In this document: positions 44,942 through 54,187 of the stretch, one piece after another
Position numbering within the stretch: position 1 is the first letter of the stretch
Layout: every line of letters starts with the position of its first letter
DNA from: Thiodiazotropha sp040506195
Lineage (GTDB): Bacteria > Pseudomonadota > Gammaproteobacteria > Chromatiales > Chromatiaceae
DNA length: 64,000 nt
Direction of reading: 5' to 3'
Assembly: GCA_040506195.1 (NCBI GenBank)
Contig: JBEVXH010000003.1
Coordinates: forward strand, 124,001 to 188,000
Notes under the pieces: model-generated
Databases searched by the model: none
Seen by the model: the letters and a program-made list of their open reading frames with translations, nothing else
Told to the model about the DNA's origin: nothing
Position numbers and translations under genes: made by a program

Positions 44942-45578
44942 ATAAAAAAACCAAGTTCATCCATTCAGCGACTCTCAATTGCTGTTGCGGCATGCGTCTC
45001 ACTTACTAGGGCCTGTTAACACTAATCCAATCGGCCCAGTTTGGAAAGCTGATTGAAGATAGACTTGAAAACAAGCCATGTAACCTAAAGAGGGATCAGG
45101 GTGATTATTCCGCTGATCAGATAGCGCCGAATATGCAGTGTTCGAGATTTTGTCCCGCTCATTTCCGTTTATATCTATATGTTAATACTGTGAATGAATA
45201 ATGTGCATGTATAACCATTACTTTGCCTATCGCACATAACCAAGCCTCGAAAAACGGCCAACCATAGACCCCTTTCTGCCGTCAGTGCTTAAGATATAAA
45301 ATATGGCGGATGACAAACACTATGGGATTCCGAAGAATAGTTCTCAAAGGAAATTTGCGGCTATTTCTCCACCGGTTTACCTACAATGATTTATGGTAAG
45401 TATCTGTCCGAGTGCATATTTAAGACTGTAACGATGTCGGGAGCATCCCCAGGAACGGGGCCGAATGTCATTATTTAAAAACCTTGTTTGACTGGGCGGC
45501 AACTCTGGACTTTGCTTCACTACATATGTAACAGTGTTTATCCAGACCCGGTCTGTGAGCGATACTGCGCACACGAAC
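44942..45578. other. Intergenic region with a dispersed repeat
   Basis: A ~640-base AT-rich gap between divergent genes. The repeat at 45008-45037 is the only element I recognise. No additional gene was supported. Confidence 0.45.
45008..45037 (+). repeat. Dispersed repeat, short hairpin form
   Basis: Starts AGGGCCTGTTAACACTAATC and ends AATCGGCCC, differing from the copy at 30160 only at one internal base (A for G) and the last base. Preceded by CT. Confidence 0.85.
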
Positions 45579-46712
45579 ATGGATACGAATATGCTAACTG
45601 CCAACTCCCGCCGTGTAAAAACAGCTATTTTTGGACGATCCGGCCGTATCTGCTCCTTAACCGCGGTCATTGCCTTAATGATCACAACCGATATCCAAGC
45701 CGCGGGGGACGCGCTGGGCAATAATCATGACGATGGCATGGCCGCCACTCTGATCATTGCTTTGCTGATCTCCCTCGCCGTGGGAGCCGCGCTCATCATC
45801 GGGCTTGTCTTCTGGGGACGCAAACAAGATCATATCGGTGAAATGATGCTCTTTTGCATGAAGTTCCTGTTGAGATCGGACGATGTGGAAGAACGTTGCG
45901 CTTCCGCCAGGGCACTGGGGGAGTCGAGGGATGACGGGGCCTTGCTGGTGCTGGTTGATATTATCGCCGATGAGGAGGAGTCCGAGGAGGTTCACAAGGC
46001 CGCCAGGGAAGCCCTGCATCAGATGAGCGAGCTTTCACGCAAACATCTCGATGTCTTTGCGGAACTGGAGATGAACATCGAACTGCAGGACAACGAAGGC
46101 ATCATCAACACGGTCATAGAGAGATTCGAGCAGGGTAAAAAAAAATATGCCCAGAGCGCCTATACTATCGGCCGCCACTATATTCGGCTGGGACATTTCG
46201 TGGAAGCCCGTGAGTGGCTGACAAAAGCCGAAATCAGGAATCATAAATTCAATCTTTACGGTGACCGCATCGATTACTGGATCGGCATCTGCAACCGTTA
46301 TCTGCTGGCTGAAGCGGATGCCTCATACGACGCGGCAGACTACTACCAGGCGAAGGAGCATTACGCAGTGCTTGACCATGGGCTCAACGACGAGGAAAAG
46401 CGGCAGTGCGCCATCTACCTGCGCACCACCTGTGTCTACTGCAAACTGAAAGACTACATTAATGCCGACCAGGCACTGCTGCAGGCGCTGGAGAACAATC
46501 ATCAAACCGATTATGCGCTTCAGCTGGTCCCTTTGCTGCGTCGATTGTTGGGTTCTGCCGACGACAGGCAAGGCAAGTTCAATGAAGTGGAAGCGAAACT
46601 TGACGCGCTTTCAAGCGAAATCATGCTCAAGATCAAAAAAACATTTGTCGGACCCGCCGACCCAATACCGACGGACCCAGTCACGCCTTTTGGACAGCAA
46701 CTGTCGAGCTAG
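45579..46712 (+). CDS. Membrane protein with HEAT-like and TPR-like repeats
   Basis: About 377 residues from the ATG at 45579; a GTG at 45534 would add 15. An N-terminal hydrophobic segment resembles a signal peptide (LTAVIALMITTDIQAAGD), followed by a second, certain transmembrane helix (MAATLIIALLISLAVGAALIIGLVFW). Next is a HEAT/PBS-lyase-like repeat (VEERCASARALGESRDDGALLVLVDIIAD) and then TPR-like helices (YTIGRHYIRLGHFVEAREWL, DAADYYQAKEHYAVLDHG). A scaffold role is plausible; function unknown. Confidence 0.72.
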   Translation: MDTNMLTANSRRVKTAIFGRSGRICSLTAVIALMITTDIQAAGDALGNNHDDGMAATLIIALLISLAVGAALIIGLVFWGRKQDHIGEMMLFCMKFLLRSDDVEERCASARALGESRDDGALLVLVDIIADEEESEEVHKAAREALHQMSELSRKHLDVFAELEMNIELQDNEGIINTVIERFEQGKKKYAQSAYTIGRHYIRLGHFVEAREWLTKAEIRNHKFNLYGDRIDYWIGICNRYLLAEADASYDAADYYQAKEHYAVLDHGLNDEEKRQCAIYLRTTCVYCKLKDYINADQALLQALENNHQTDYALQLVPLLRRLLGSADDRQGKFNEVEAKLDALSSEIMLKIKKTFVGPADPIPTDPVTPFGQQLSS

Positions 46713-46729
46713 AGATGGGATGTTGAGAC

Positions 46730-47518
46730 TTACCCTGTCGGGTCGGGTTGAAAGTAGGTCTGGTAGAAGAAATAGAGTGTTATGACGCTACCGGCAATAA
46801 TGATAAACGACCTCACGCTGCGTTGAGATAGCCGGCGTGACAGGCGGGCAGCCATATACCCCCCTGCCATGGTACCGAGCATGACCGTTATGCCAGCAAA
46901 CCAGGCAATCATCCCATCATAGATAAACAGCAGGATGGCGACCAGCGATATGACCGTGGAGATAAGCAGTTTCACGCCGTTCATGGTATTGATATCGTTA
47001 TAGCCCGCCAGGGCCAGATAGCTGAGAATGATTATCCCGAGACCTGCATTGAAAAACCCGCCATAGACGGATACCCCCGCCAATAGCAGTACCAGCAGCA
47101 ACCCGCCGAGAAGCGAGGCGTGCCGATAGCTTGCGGCGAACTCTCTCAGGTTCCGGTTTAAACGCCCGCCAAAGATAAACAAAAGGGTGGCGAAGAGCAG
47201 CAACCAGGGTATCGCTTGCCGAAAAACCGACTCCGGTGTCTGCAACAGCAACAGCGCACCCAGACCTCCACCTATCGCACTTATGCCGATGATACGCGGC
47301 AATTGAGTCCGGCAGGCGGCCAGCTCCCTGCGCAAGGCATAGCTCCCACTCAGGTACCCGGCACAGGAGGCGAAGGTGTTGGTCGCATTGGCGCTGACGG
47401 GTGGTACACCGACTAACAGCAATGCGGGAAATGTGATGAAACTACCGCCACCCGCGATTGCATTCAGCATACCCCCCAAAAAACCCGCACCGAACAGAAA
47501 TAGCGGTTGGTAAGTCAT
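46730..47518 (-). CDS. TauE/SafE (TSUP) family permease
   Basis: A 262-residue inner-membrane protein with about eight transmembrane helices. The family signature FGAGFLGGMLNAIAGGGSFI, followed by VGVPPVSANATNTFASCAGY, is clear at the N-terminus, and its repeat occurs in the second half (VYGGFFNAGLGIIILSYLALAG). Members export sulfite, sulfoacetate or related anions, or import sulfur compounds. Substrate unknown; it fits a sulfur-metabolising host but has no sulfur gene beside it. Confidence 0.92.
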   Translation of the reverse strand: MTYQPLFLFGAGFLGGMLNAIAGGGSFITFPALLLVGVPPVSANATNTFASCAGYLSGSYALRRELAACRTQLPRIIGISAIGGGLGALLLLQTPESVFRQAIPWLLLFATLLFIFGGRLNRNLREFAASYRHASLLGGLLLVLLLAGVSVYGGFFNAGLGIIILSYLALAGYNDINTMNGVKLLISTVISLVAILLFIYDGMIAWFAGITVMLGTMAGGYMAARLSRRLSQRSVRSFIIIAGSVITLYFFYQTYFQPDPTG

Positions 47519-47571
47519 GACCGCCCGACTGTAACCGAATCCTCACCCATTGAACAGCTGGTGTATTCAGT

Positions 47572-48291
47572 TCAACGGATACTGCGCACAGGGGTCAGGC
47601 GAGCATACCCTCGATTGCCCGCACCACCCTTCATATCAATCCCGTTCCTGGTATCGCTCCGCACCTTGGATAAAACCCAGTTGATCCCCTCAATCACCCT
47701 GTCTGGTTCATCCTTGTGGATGTAATGTCCGCCACGCCTGGCTACCAGGTGTATACTGCGACGGCTCAATTCCGCCAGATCGACCTGCATCTCCGACCAC
47801 AACTTATCCCAGCCGGCCGAATTCATTCCATGCCCCGGCGCTCTGCTGATGACAGCCAGCGGTTTGTCACCCATGGTGACAGGCAGCCTCGATGTATGCG
47901 CGGCTTTGAAATTAAGCACATAGAGTCCTCCCAGGGACAATAGATAGGGCGGTGAATGCCCCGTCCGTTTCAGCAACAGGTGCAGTTCATCCACGATCCG
48001 TTCAGGATTACGCGATCTGTTCGATGCACTGCTGGGAAAATAACCTGGCCGGCTGTAGGCAAAAACCCGTGAGATTCGCGCAAGCTCATCCATGATCCCG
48101 TCCCAACTCGTCATGCCGTCACCCAGCCCCGATTCCAGCACGATGGTCACATCGCCTTCACCAACGGAGGCATAGCCGACCGAATCCCCCTCCATTTCAA
48201 TACGCTCGCTGTGGTGCAGTGTTGTACAAGCCGTCAACAGGCAGCCACCGATCACCACGACTGCCAGGCCTTTCAAGAATCGTATTTTCAT
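47572..48291 (-). CDS. Alpha/beta-hydrolase-like lipoprotein, apparently shortened
   Basis: A 239-residue protein with lipobox (VVIGGCLLTAC). The fold start is typical (VTIVLESGLGDGMTSWDGIM, RVFAYSRPGYFPSS). The nucleophile elbow reads YLLSLGGLYVL, where GHSLGG is normal: the Ser remains but Gly-His is missing. It then runs almost directly into LPVTMGDKPLAVIS, without the ~40-60 residue segment usual in relatives. The His motif GGHYIHKDEPDRVIEGI is kept. Probably an internally deleted, inactive or altered paralogue. Confidence 0.7.
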   Translation of the reverse strand: MKIRFLKGLAVVVIGGCLLTACTTLHHSERIEMEGDSVGYASVGEGDVTIVLESGLGDGMTSWDGIMDELARISRVFAYSRPGYFPSSASNRSRNPERIVDELHLLLKRTGHSPPYLLSLGGLYVLNFKAAHTSRLPVTMGDKPLAVISRAPGHGMNSAGWDKLWSEMQVDLAELSRRSIHLVARRGGHYIHKDEPDRVIEGINWVLSKVRSDTRNGIDMKGGAGNRGYARLTPVRSIR

Positions 48292-48434
48292 CTCATCACC
48301 TTATGCTGAAGTCCTGCCGTTGATCCCGCCCGATACACTAACCCGCATCTCGCTCTCCAATGGCTTACTGCTGCGCCTTGCCGTCAAATGCCGAGACAGC
48401 AGGGTATTCGGACAATTTCGATTCAGCATGATGT

Positions 48435-49679
48435 TTAATCTCTCCTGAGTGCCTCAACCGGCAAAAACCCTGCCGCCCGCCGCGCCGGATAGTAACCGGA
48501 GGCCAAACCCACCAGGACCGACACCATAAAACCGATCAGGATGCCGCCGGTTGTCGGTATCAACGGGAATCCGGTGACGAGATCGAGCAGGCCACCCAAA
48601 ATCAAACCCGCCGCCAGGCCGGAAAAACCGCCGATGACGCTGATCAAAACAGCCTCCGCCAGGAACTGGAACAGGATCTGCCGGCGTGTCGCGCCGATCG
48701 CCATCCTCACGCCGATCTCGCGGATTCGTTCCGCCACCGCGGTGCTCATAATTCCCGCCACGCCGATACCGCCCACCAGCAGGGAGGTGGAGGCCGCCAC
48801 CACGCCCATGGCGGTGATCCCGCCAAGGATGCGGTCCACGGTTTTCAGATAGGAGGCGAGCGTCACCTGGTTATACCGGTATGCCCCGCGATGGCGTCGT
48901 TGCAACACCTGCTTGAGTTGGGCCGCCGCCCTCTCCGCCTGGGCCAGCGAGACCGCCTCCGCCTGCAGGTAGCTGATCTCCCGCTTGCCGTTTATCTGCT
49001 GCACCACGGTATAGGGCAACAGAATCCGGTTATTCGCATCCTCGCCGCCCTCCGAACCGATACTCGCCAGCAGATCGCGGCTTTTGTATTGCAATACACC
49101 GATCACCCGGAACCTTCTTCCGCCGATACGCAGATGCCGGCCGACCGGATTCTCCACTTGCGGGAACAGATCCTTCACCACGGTCACTCCGATCAATACC
49201 ACGGGCCGCCGGGCCTTAATCTCCTGTTCCCTGAAACCGCGCCCCTGTTTCAGGCGATCGTTATTGATCACCAGGAAATCGGCATTCACCCCTTTGATCG
49301 AGGCATAACTGTAGCGATTGCCCCATTGGATGATCGATTGTTTCTCCACCAGCAACACCGGACTGATACTGCGTACCGCCGGACAACACTCGCCGTTCAA
49401 AACTGACAGGTCCTGTTCCAGCAAACCTGATCCCGTACGTATGCGCCGATTTGGATCTTTGTCGTCATAGTCCCGGAAGACCCAGACGGAACGCAGTCCG
49501 AAGGTCTCCAGCTCTTTCATGACGAAGGCCTTGCCGCCGCTGCTCACTGCGCTGACTGTCATCACGGCAGCGATACCGATAGCAATACCCACCACGCTCA
49601 ACAGGGATCGCAGGCGATTCTCCCGTAGCGCCTGCAAGGCCTCTTTGATCAGTTCGATGGAGACACGCAATCCCTTCAT
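48435..49679 (-). CDS. MacB-like ABC transporter permease
   Basis: About 414 residues. The ATG at 49679 overlaps the ATPase stop (ATGA) and gives the expected N-terminus ELIKEALQALRENRLRSLLS. Topology is MacB/FtsX type: one N-terminal helix, a large periplasmic MacB-PCD domain (~45-285), then three helices (FLVGGIGVAGIMSTAVAERI with the FtsX motif, and two C-terminal segments). MacB systems move peptides, lipoproteins or drugs by mechanotransmission. The ATPase is separate here, unlike MacB itself. Confidence 0.9.
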   Translation of the reverse strand: MKGLRVSIELIKEALQALRENRLRSLLSVVGIAIGIAAVMTVSAVSSGGKAFVMKELETFGLRSVWVFRDYDDKDPNRRIRTGSGLLEQDLSVLNGECCPAVRSISPVLLVEKQSIIQWGNRYSYASIKGVNADFLVINNDRLKQGRGFREQEIKARRPVVLIGVTVVKDLFPQVENPVGRHLRIGGRRFRVIGVLQYKSRDLLASIGSEGGEDANNRILLPYTVVQQINGKREISYLQAEAVSLAQAERAAAQLKQVLQRRHRGAYRYNQVTLASYLKTVDRILGGITAMGVVAASTSLLVGGIGVAGIMSTAVAERIREIGVRMAIGATRRQILFQFLAEAVLISVIGGFSGLAAGLILGGLLDLVTGFPLIPTTGGILIGFMVSVLVGLASGYYPARRAAGFLPVEALRRD

Positions 49680-50338
49680 GATGTCATCGCTCCATCGCGC
49701 AACCTCACGATCCGGTCGGCGCACTCGCCAACCGCGGGATCGTGGGTCACCATCAGCAAGGTATGCCCTTCAGCATGCAGGCGCTCGAACAGCGACAGCA
49801 CCTGTCCGCTGTTGCGACTGTCCAGGGCGCCGGTGGGCTCGTCGGCAATCAACAGCGAGGGCCGGTTGACCAGAGCGCGGGCGATGGCAACCCGTTGCTG
49901 CTGACCACCGGAGAGTTCACTCGGCAGGTGGGAGGCCCGATCCGCCATACCCACATGGCCCAAGGCAGACATTGCCCGCCGGCGACGCTCAGATCCGGAC
50001 ACCCCCTGATAGAGGAGCGGCAGGGCCACATTCTCCAGGGCGCTGCGGGTGGGGATCAGGTTGAAAGACTGAAATATGAAGCCAATATAAAGCGCCCTCA
50101 AGCGGGCAAGCCTGTGAGCTATGGCATGATCCACCGTCTCACCGCTCAAACGGTACAGACCGCGGTCCGCCACGTCGAGGCAGCCGATGATATTGAGCAG
50201 GGTGCTCTTGCCGGACCCCGAAGGTCCCATGATGGCGACGAACTCACCCCGGGCAACATGGAGATCCACACCCCGAATCACCGCCAGCTCCACCCCGCCC
50301 CGCCAGTAGGATTTACTTAAAGCTTGAATCTCGATCAT
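49676..50338 (-). CDS. ABC transporter ATP-binding protein (LolD/MacB-type)
   Basis: A 220-residue cytoplasmic ATPase. Walker A GPSGSGKST, Q-loop FQSFNLIPTRSALENVALPL, signature LSGGQQQRVAIARAL, Walker B LLIADEPTGALDS and the switch His in MVTHDP are all intact. The sequence belongs to the LolD/FtsE/MacB group. Translationally coupled to both neighbours by 4-base overlaps (adaptor upstream, permease downstream). Confidence 0.95.
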   Translation of the reverse strand: MIEIQALSKSYWRGGVELAVIRGVDLHVARGEFVAIMGPSGSGKSTLLNIIGCLDVADRGLYRLSGETVDHAIAHRLARLRALYIGFIFQSFNLIPTRSALENVALPLLYQGVSGSERRRRAMSALGHVGMADRASHLPSELSGGQQQRVAIARALVNRPSLLIADEPTGALDSRNSGQVLSLFERLHAEGHTLLMVTHDPAVGECADRIVRLRDGAMTS

Positions 50339-51411
50339 GGCTCAATTCCCGTACTCACCCGAAGCCCGGGGTCGAGACTCTCTCCATCCAGACGCACAAT
50401 CCGCATGCCCTCTTCGAGACCCTCGGTCACCTCCACCCGGGTGTCGCCCTCGAGGCCGGTCTGTATGCTTCGATAGTGCACCCGGCCCGCTTCGATCAGC
50501 GCCACCTCGACTCGCTCATCCCGCTCCCGCAGGGCCGCGAACGGCACCCGCAACACGCCGTGGCGCCGCTCCACGGCTATCTCAAGATCCACCTGCTGCC
50601 CCAGCAGGAGGGGGGGTGGCTCCTCTCCCAGACCGAGCCGCACGCGAAAGGTATTGAGGCGTTTATCCTTCTCCCGCTCCACGCTGGGGCCGATCCAGCT
50701 GATTGTGGAGCGCCATGCCGATTCGGGGTAGGCGTCACAGCGCACCAGCACCGACTGCCCCGTTTTAACGCGTCCGCTGTCCACCGCATCCACGTGGGCC
50801 TCGATCTCCCGGCGTTCCCGGGCCACCAGGGTAAAGAGCTGGGTACCCGCCTCAACCCACTGGCCCACCTCCGTCGATTTGCCGATAACCACCGCGTCGA
50901 ACGGGGCGCGTACCTGTTGCCACTCCTGCGCCACATCGGCCAGTTTCAGGTCGGCCCTGGCCACCTCCCAGGCCGCGCTCGCCTCCTCCCAATGGAGCTT
51001 CGCCTGCTCCAGTTTCTCGCTGGAGACAGCCCCCTTGGCCGCAAGCTTCTTCAACCGCTGGTAGCGCATCCGCTCTTCCCGGCGCCGCACATCCTGCTGC
51101 CGCAGAAAAGCCGTTGCCCGCTGCCGGCTGGCCGCTGCCGCCCGGTTGTCCATCGCGGCAAGCACCTGTCCCGCCCTGACCCTGGCGCCCAGGGCCGTAT
51201 CGATGCGCTTCACCTGGCCATCAACCAGGGCGGTCAGGGCAACCTGACGATCGTTGATCACCTCTCCCGTCACCCTGATGACCCGTTCCAGATCACCTCT
51301 TTCCACGGGGATGGTCTCAACCGTCTGTGGCCGCTCCACCAATCCCAGGTAGAGCACGGACAGAAGTATCGCCCCGACAGGAAAGGCAACCAGGCTGCGC
51401 ACCGGTTTCAT
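50335..51411 (-). CDS. MacA-like periplasmic adaptor subunit
   Basis: A 358-residue membrane-anchored protein: N-terminal helix (LVAFPVGAILLSVLYLGLVE), lipoyl halves (GDLERVIRVTGEVINDRQVA and QVRAPFDAVVIGKSTEVGQW), a coiled coil (~95-165) and a barrel domain. It fits the HlyD/MacA family. First gene of a coupled three-gene exporter operon, immediately downstream of a MipA-like porin gene on the same strand (11-base gap). Confidence 0.9.
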   Translation of the reverse strand: MKPVRSLVAFPVGAILLSVLYLGLVERPQTVETIPVERGDLERVIRVTGEVINDRQVALTALVDGQVKRIDTALGARVRAGQVLAAMDNRAAAASRQRATAFLRQQDVRRREERMRYQRLKKLAAKGAVSSEKLEQAKLHWEEASAAWEVARADLKLADVAQEWQQVRAPFDAVVIGKSTEVGQWVEAGTQLFTLVARERREIEAHVDAVDSGRVKTGQSVLVRCDAYPESAWRSTISWIGPSVEREKDKRLNTFRVRLGLGEEPPPLLLGQQVDLEIAVERRHGVLRVPFAALRERDERVEVALIEAGRVHYRSIQTGLEGDTRVEVTEGLEEGMRIVRLDGESLDPGLRVSTGIEP

Positions 51412-51422
51412 TCCCGCTCACC

Positions 51423-52229
51423 TTAGAATTTGTAGCTCAAACCGAGGTAACCGCCGGCCAGATTGCGTTCATCCACAATCGGACTGTCGCTGATCTCATC
51501 CCCGAGCCGGCCCACACCGACACCGCCGACCAGATCGATGCGCTGATCGAAGGCATACTCGAACTCGACCCCCGCAAAGGGCGTGACCGCCGCATCCGCC
51601 TCGTAGACTGCGCGACGGGCAGCCACCTCGTCCGCATCAACACCGAAGTAGTAGTCGGTCATATCACTGCTCTGCCAGCTGACTCCCACTTCGGGGCGTA
51701 TGCGCCACTGACCGTAGCTGAGGGGATAGGCGTAGCTGAGGATCACCTCCTGGCCATCGGATGTGTCACTGACATCGGCCAGCAGCTGGGCATTCAGTTC
51801 GCCGAAGCCGGTCTGCCAGCGGGCAGTGACACCGAGATCGAAACCGGGATCCCGGTCGTCCAATCCCTCCAGCTCGTCATTGTCTTCCGGATAGAGCCCC
51901 ATGGCGCGAACCCGGCCCACCAGGTCGATGTTGTAGTCATCTTCTTTGATAAGGCTGTAACCCAGACCGGCAAAATTGCTCGAGCCGCTGAAAAAGGAGA
52001 TTCCGGGATTGCCCAGGTTGGCGTAGAAACGCTCACCCTTATAGGCAATCATCGGCATCAATACGGCATCGTTGTCTTCGCCCAGAAACGGGTTCTCGCC
52101 GCCGGCGACATTTGCACCGACCCGCCACTCCCCCGCAGAAACCTGTTGCGAGGTCAACGCCAATGCCGTTGCGACGGCCAAGGTTGAAAGGGCATGTTTG
52201 ACAGCTCGACTGTTGCGTCCCGAAGTCAT
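51423..52229 (-). CDS. MipA/OmpV-family outer-membrane protein
   Basis: A 268-residue beta-barrel protein. Signal peptide ends near QQVSAGEW. The mature part shows the family pattern: GANVAGGENPFLGEDNDAVL, then LMPMIAYKGERFYANLGNPG, amphipathic strands, and a terminal Phe (LGLSYKF), the signal for BAM-dependent insertion. It probably provides scaffolding or a pore for the downstream MacAB-like exporter, or responds to the same signal. Likely the first gene of the operon. Confidence 0.88.
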   Translation of the reverse strand: MTSGRNSRAVKHALSTLAVATALALTSQQVSAGEWRVGANVAGGENPFLGEDNDAVLMPMIAYKGERFYANLGNPGISFFSGSSNFAGLGYSLIKEDDYNIDLVGRVRAMGLYPEDNDELEGLDDRDPGFDLGVTARWQTGFGELNAQLLADVSDTSDGQEVILSYAYPLSYGQWRIRPEVGVSWQSSDMTDYYFGVDADEVAARRAVYEADAAVTPFAGVEFEYAFDQRIDLVGGVGVGRLGDEISDSPIVDERNLAGGYLGLSYKF

Positions 52230-52483
52230 CTTCTCTTCTCCACGGTTGTTCCAATTGATGACTTCAGCTTAAGGGCTGACGGCAGCACTGTCTGTGATGG
52301 GCTTGTTTGGGATTGTATCGGGATGTAACAGAGTGCTGGTTTATGTAGCTGGGTGCTCGGATTGTGTTATTGAGCGCGGGGGAGGTTCAATATTTTACGT
52401 CGCCTGTGGTGCCGGCCATAGGTACGTGTTTTGAGTCTCTGACTCAAACTAAACACCCTCCGATTTTTCCGGGGCTATTCAAA

Positions 52484-52750
52484 TCATTTTTCATAGTGAT
52501 AGCGACAGGAAATAATTGTGAGTTGATTGTCGTCAACTACGTATACCAGCCGATTGCTTTCATCAATACGGCGAGACCAAAAGCCGGCTAAATTTTCTTT
52601 TAATGGTTCTGGCTTACCGATACCTTCAAATGGAGTTCTCTGAGTATCAGTCATTAGTTTATTGATCCGCTTCAGCGTCTTTCTAACCTGACCTTGCCAA
52701 TAGACGTAGTCCATCCAGGCTTCTTTTGTCCATACCAGTACCTTAATCAT
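52484..52750 (-). CDS. yoeB: YoeB/Txe-family toxin (mRNA interferase)
   Basis: An 88-residue RelE-superfamily toxin that cleaves mRNA at the ribosome. The YoeB signature is clear: WMDYVYWQGQVRKTLKRINK, PFEGIGKPEPLKENLAGFWS, RRIDESNRLVYVV and the C-terminal SCRYHYEK with catalytic His-Tyr. It overlaps its antitoxin gene by 8 bases. AT-richer than the flanks. Confidence 0.93.
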   Translation of the reverse strand: MIKVLVWTKEAWMDYVYWQGQVRKTLKRINKLMTDTQRTPFEGIGKPEPLKENLAGFWSRRIDESNRLVYVVDDNQLTIISCRYHYEK

Positions 52751-52997
52751 TAACTAGTCCATGTTTCTCAACTTTTCCTGAACGGTATTGTGCTATTGAC
52801 TTTGCCAGATGCGCTGCATTGGCTGGACTCCTTAAAAGATGCACCGTTTCCATTAATCCATTAAAAGAATCCAGGGACATAACAACAGCATCTTCTGCAT
52901 CCCTGCGCGAAATAACAGTGTAATCAGAATCTTCAACCACTTGATCTAACACACTTTTTAGCCTATTTCTTGCGTCTGAAAAATTAATAACTCTCAT
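52743..52997 (-). CDS. yefM: YefM/Phd-family antitoxin
   Basis: An 84-residue antitoxin: N-terminal Phd fold (VINFSDARNRLKSVLDQVVE, DYTVISRRDAEDAVVMSLDSF) that binds DNA and autoregulates, and a C-terminal segment (HLLRSPANAAHLAKSIAQYR) that neutralises the toxin. Upstream of and overlapping yoeB, the standard order. Confidence 0.93.
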   Translation of the reverse strand: MRVINFSDARNRLKSVLDQVVEDSDYTVISRRDAEDAVVMSLDSFNGLMETVHLLRSPANAAHLAKSIAQYRSGKVEKHGLVND

Positions 52998-53170
52998 AAG
53001 AACACCTTCTATACTTGTACGATATATTGATCAATTATAACTTGTCCTATTAATTGTGCAAGTATAGATGGCGTTCTTTTTTTTTGATTTAACAGTTTTA
53101 TTAACGAGACCCCTTGTCTCAATTGTATGGACTCCTCCACCTTAAACTGAAATCTCACTAAAGTGACAGG

Positions 53171-53467
53171 TCAACCAAAACCAACGGAGCCCATACGATC
53201 ATTTTCATATTCAGGGTCACCGAATATCTTTTCTACTTCTGATTTGTGCTTGCCAAGTTTTATTGGACCTACACCCTCATTTGGTTTAATTACGTAATGT
53301 TCCATTTTTTTACGCATAGCGCAGAGTTCAATTACATCTTCTGTACCGAGCCAATCTGAGAGTTTGTATTTGTTTGCAACCTTAGGTTCATCTGGTTTTG
53401 ACTCTGGCGCGGAATCTGGTTCGTTATGCTCTCTTACATGGCCACGATCGATGTTGTTTCTTATTTT
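53171..53467 (-). pseudogene. Hypothetical gene remnant between two toxin-antitoxin pairs
   Basis: The minus strand is open for 99 codons here, with coherent protein-like content: an acidic Pro-rich linker (EPDSAPESKPDEPK), YKLSDWLGTEDVIELC, then a compact end KPNEGVGPIKLGKHKSEVEK followed by IFGDPE. The GVGPIKLG...VEKIFGDP pattern resembles small domains found in BamE-like and immunity-type proteins. The only ATGs are internal (53317 and later) and lack a ribosome site. I read it as the 3' part of a truncated gene, possibly cargo once linked to the TA cluster. Confidence 0.4.
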
Positions 53468-53575
53468 TCAGAGAAGAAATGAGCTCGACTGTAATCCTGG
53501 CATAGCCGCTCACTCAGAGCGTTACTTTAAAGCTGTTCCGCGTGAATACGGCAAGGGCGGCTGATTCCTTTGGAA

Positions 53576-53866
53576 CTACTTAGCCGCTTTATCGACAAGT
53601 TGGCCATCCACGAATTTGTGCAGCACGCTGGACACCAGCGTTTGATAAGGAATGCCTTCTTTCAAGGCTCGAGCTTGAAGCGCCCTGAGGTCCTTGGAAG
53701 ACAGGCGAATATTGATACGGGCATCTTTCTTGAAGGCTGCTTCGGCATATTTTTGATGCTCTGCAATAATTTTCGACGCCCCCTTGGCCCGTTTGAGGTG
53801 ACCACCTTCAAAGCTTTCAAGGATTTTCTTTTCTTCAGAATCGAGCTTATTCATCTGAACCACCAA
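53576..53866 (-). CDS. brnA: BrnA-type antitoxin
   Basis: A 96-residue protein with a charged helical N-terminus and a C-terminal ribbon-helix-helix segment (INIRLSSKDLRALQARALKE, GIPYQTLVSSVLHKFVDG). This fits BrnA/CopG-like antitoxins. It overlaps the upstream toxin gene by 20 bases; toxin first is the brnTA order. Confidence 0.82.
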   Translation of the reverse strand: MVVQMNKLDSEEKKILESFEGGHLKRAKGASKIIAEHQKYAEAAFKKDARINIRLSSKDLRALQARALKEGIPYQTLVSSVLHKFVDGQLVDKAAK

Positions 53867-54128
53867 GATACTGTTTAGTAGCCTTGCGGCTGGGAATGAT
53901 GGTTTTCAGGAAGACTTCTTCCTCGTTCTCGATGAACGGAACGAGGTAGACGTAGCCCTCAATGACGACAACGGAGATTTGTTGGCCTGGATATCGTTCT
54001 TGGTTCGGATGCTCGAAGATATCGACTTCATTCCCGAGCTGAATATTCAGTACAACCTCTTCATTGGAAATTCCCCGTTCTGTCCTGAGAAGCTCATTCT
54101 TCTCCGAATTCCATGCAAAGGTTTTCAT
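53847..54128 (-). CDS. brnT: BrnT-family toxin
   Basis: A 93-residue RelE-fold toxin of the BrnT family, which inhibits translation. Visible pattern: FAWNSEKNELLRTERGISNE (usually WD..K...N..KHG), QRYPGQ-type loop as NQERYPGQQISVVVIEGYVY, and a basic C-terminal strand (VFLKTIIPSRKATKQYLGG). Some usual positions differ, so activity is uncertain. Confidence 0.8.
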   Translation of the reverse strand: MKTFAWNSEKNELLRTERGISNEEVVLNIQLGNEVDIFEHPNQERYPGQQISVVVIEGYVYLVPFIENEEEVFLKTIIPSRKATKQYLGGSDE

Positions 54129-54187
54129 CCCTAAAGCGTAGCACGATGTGTGCCTTTTGTCTTCTTTCGGCTAACGGCCGGGTTTTT

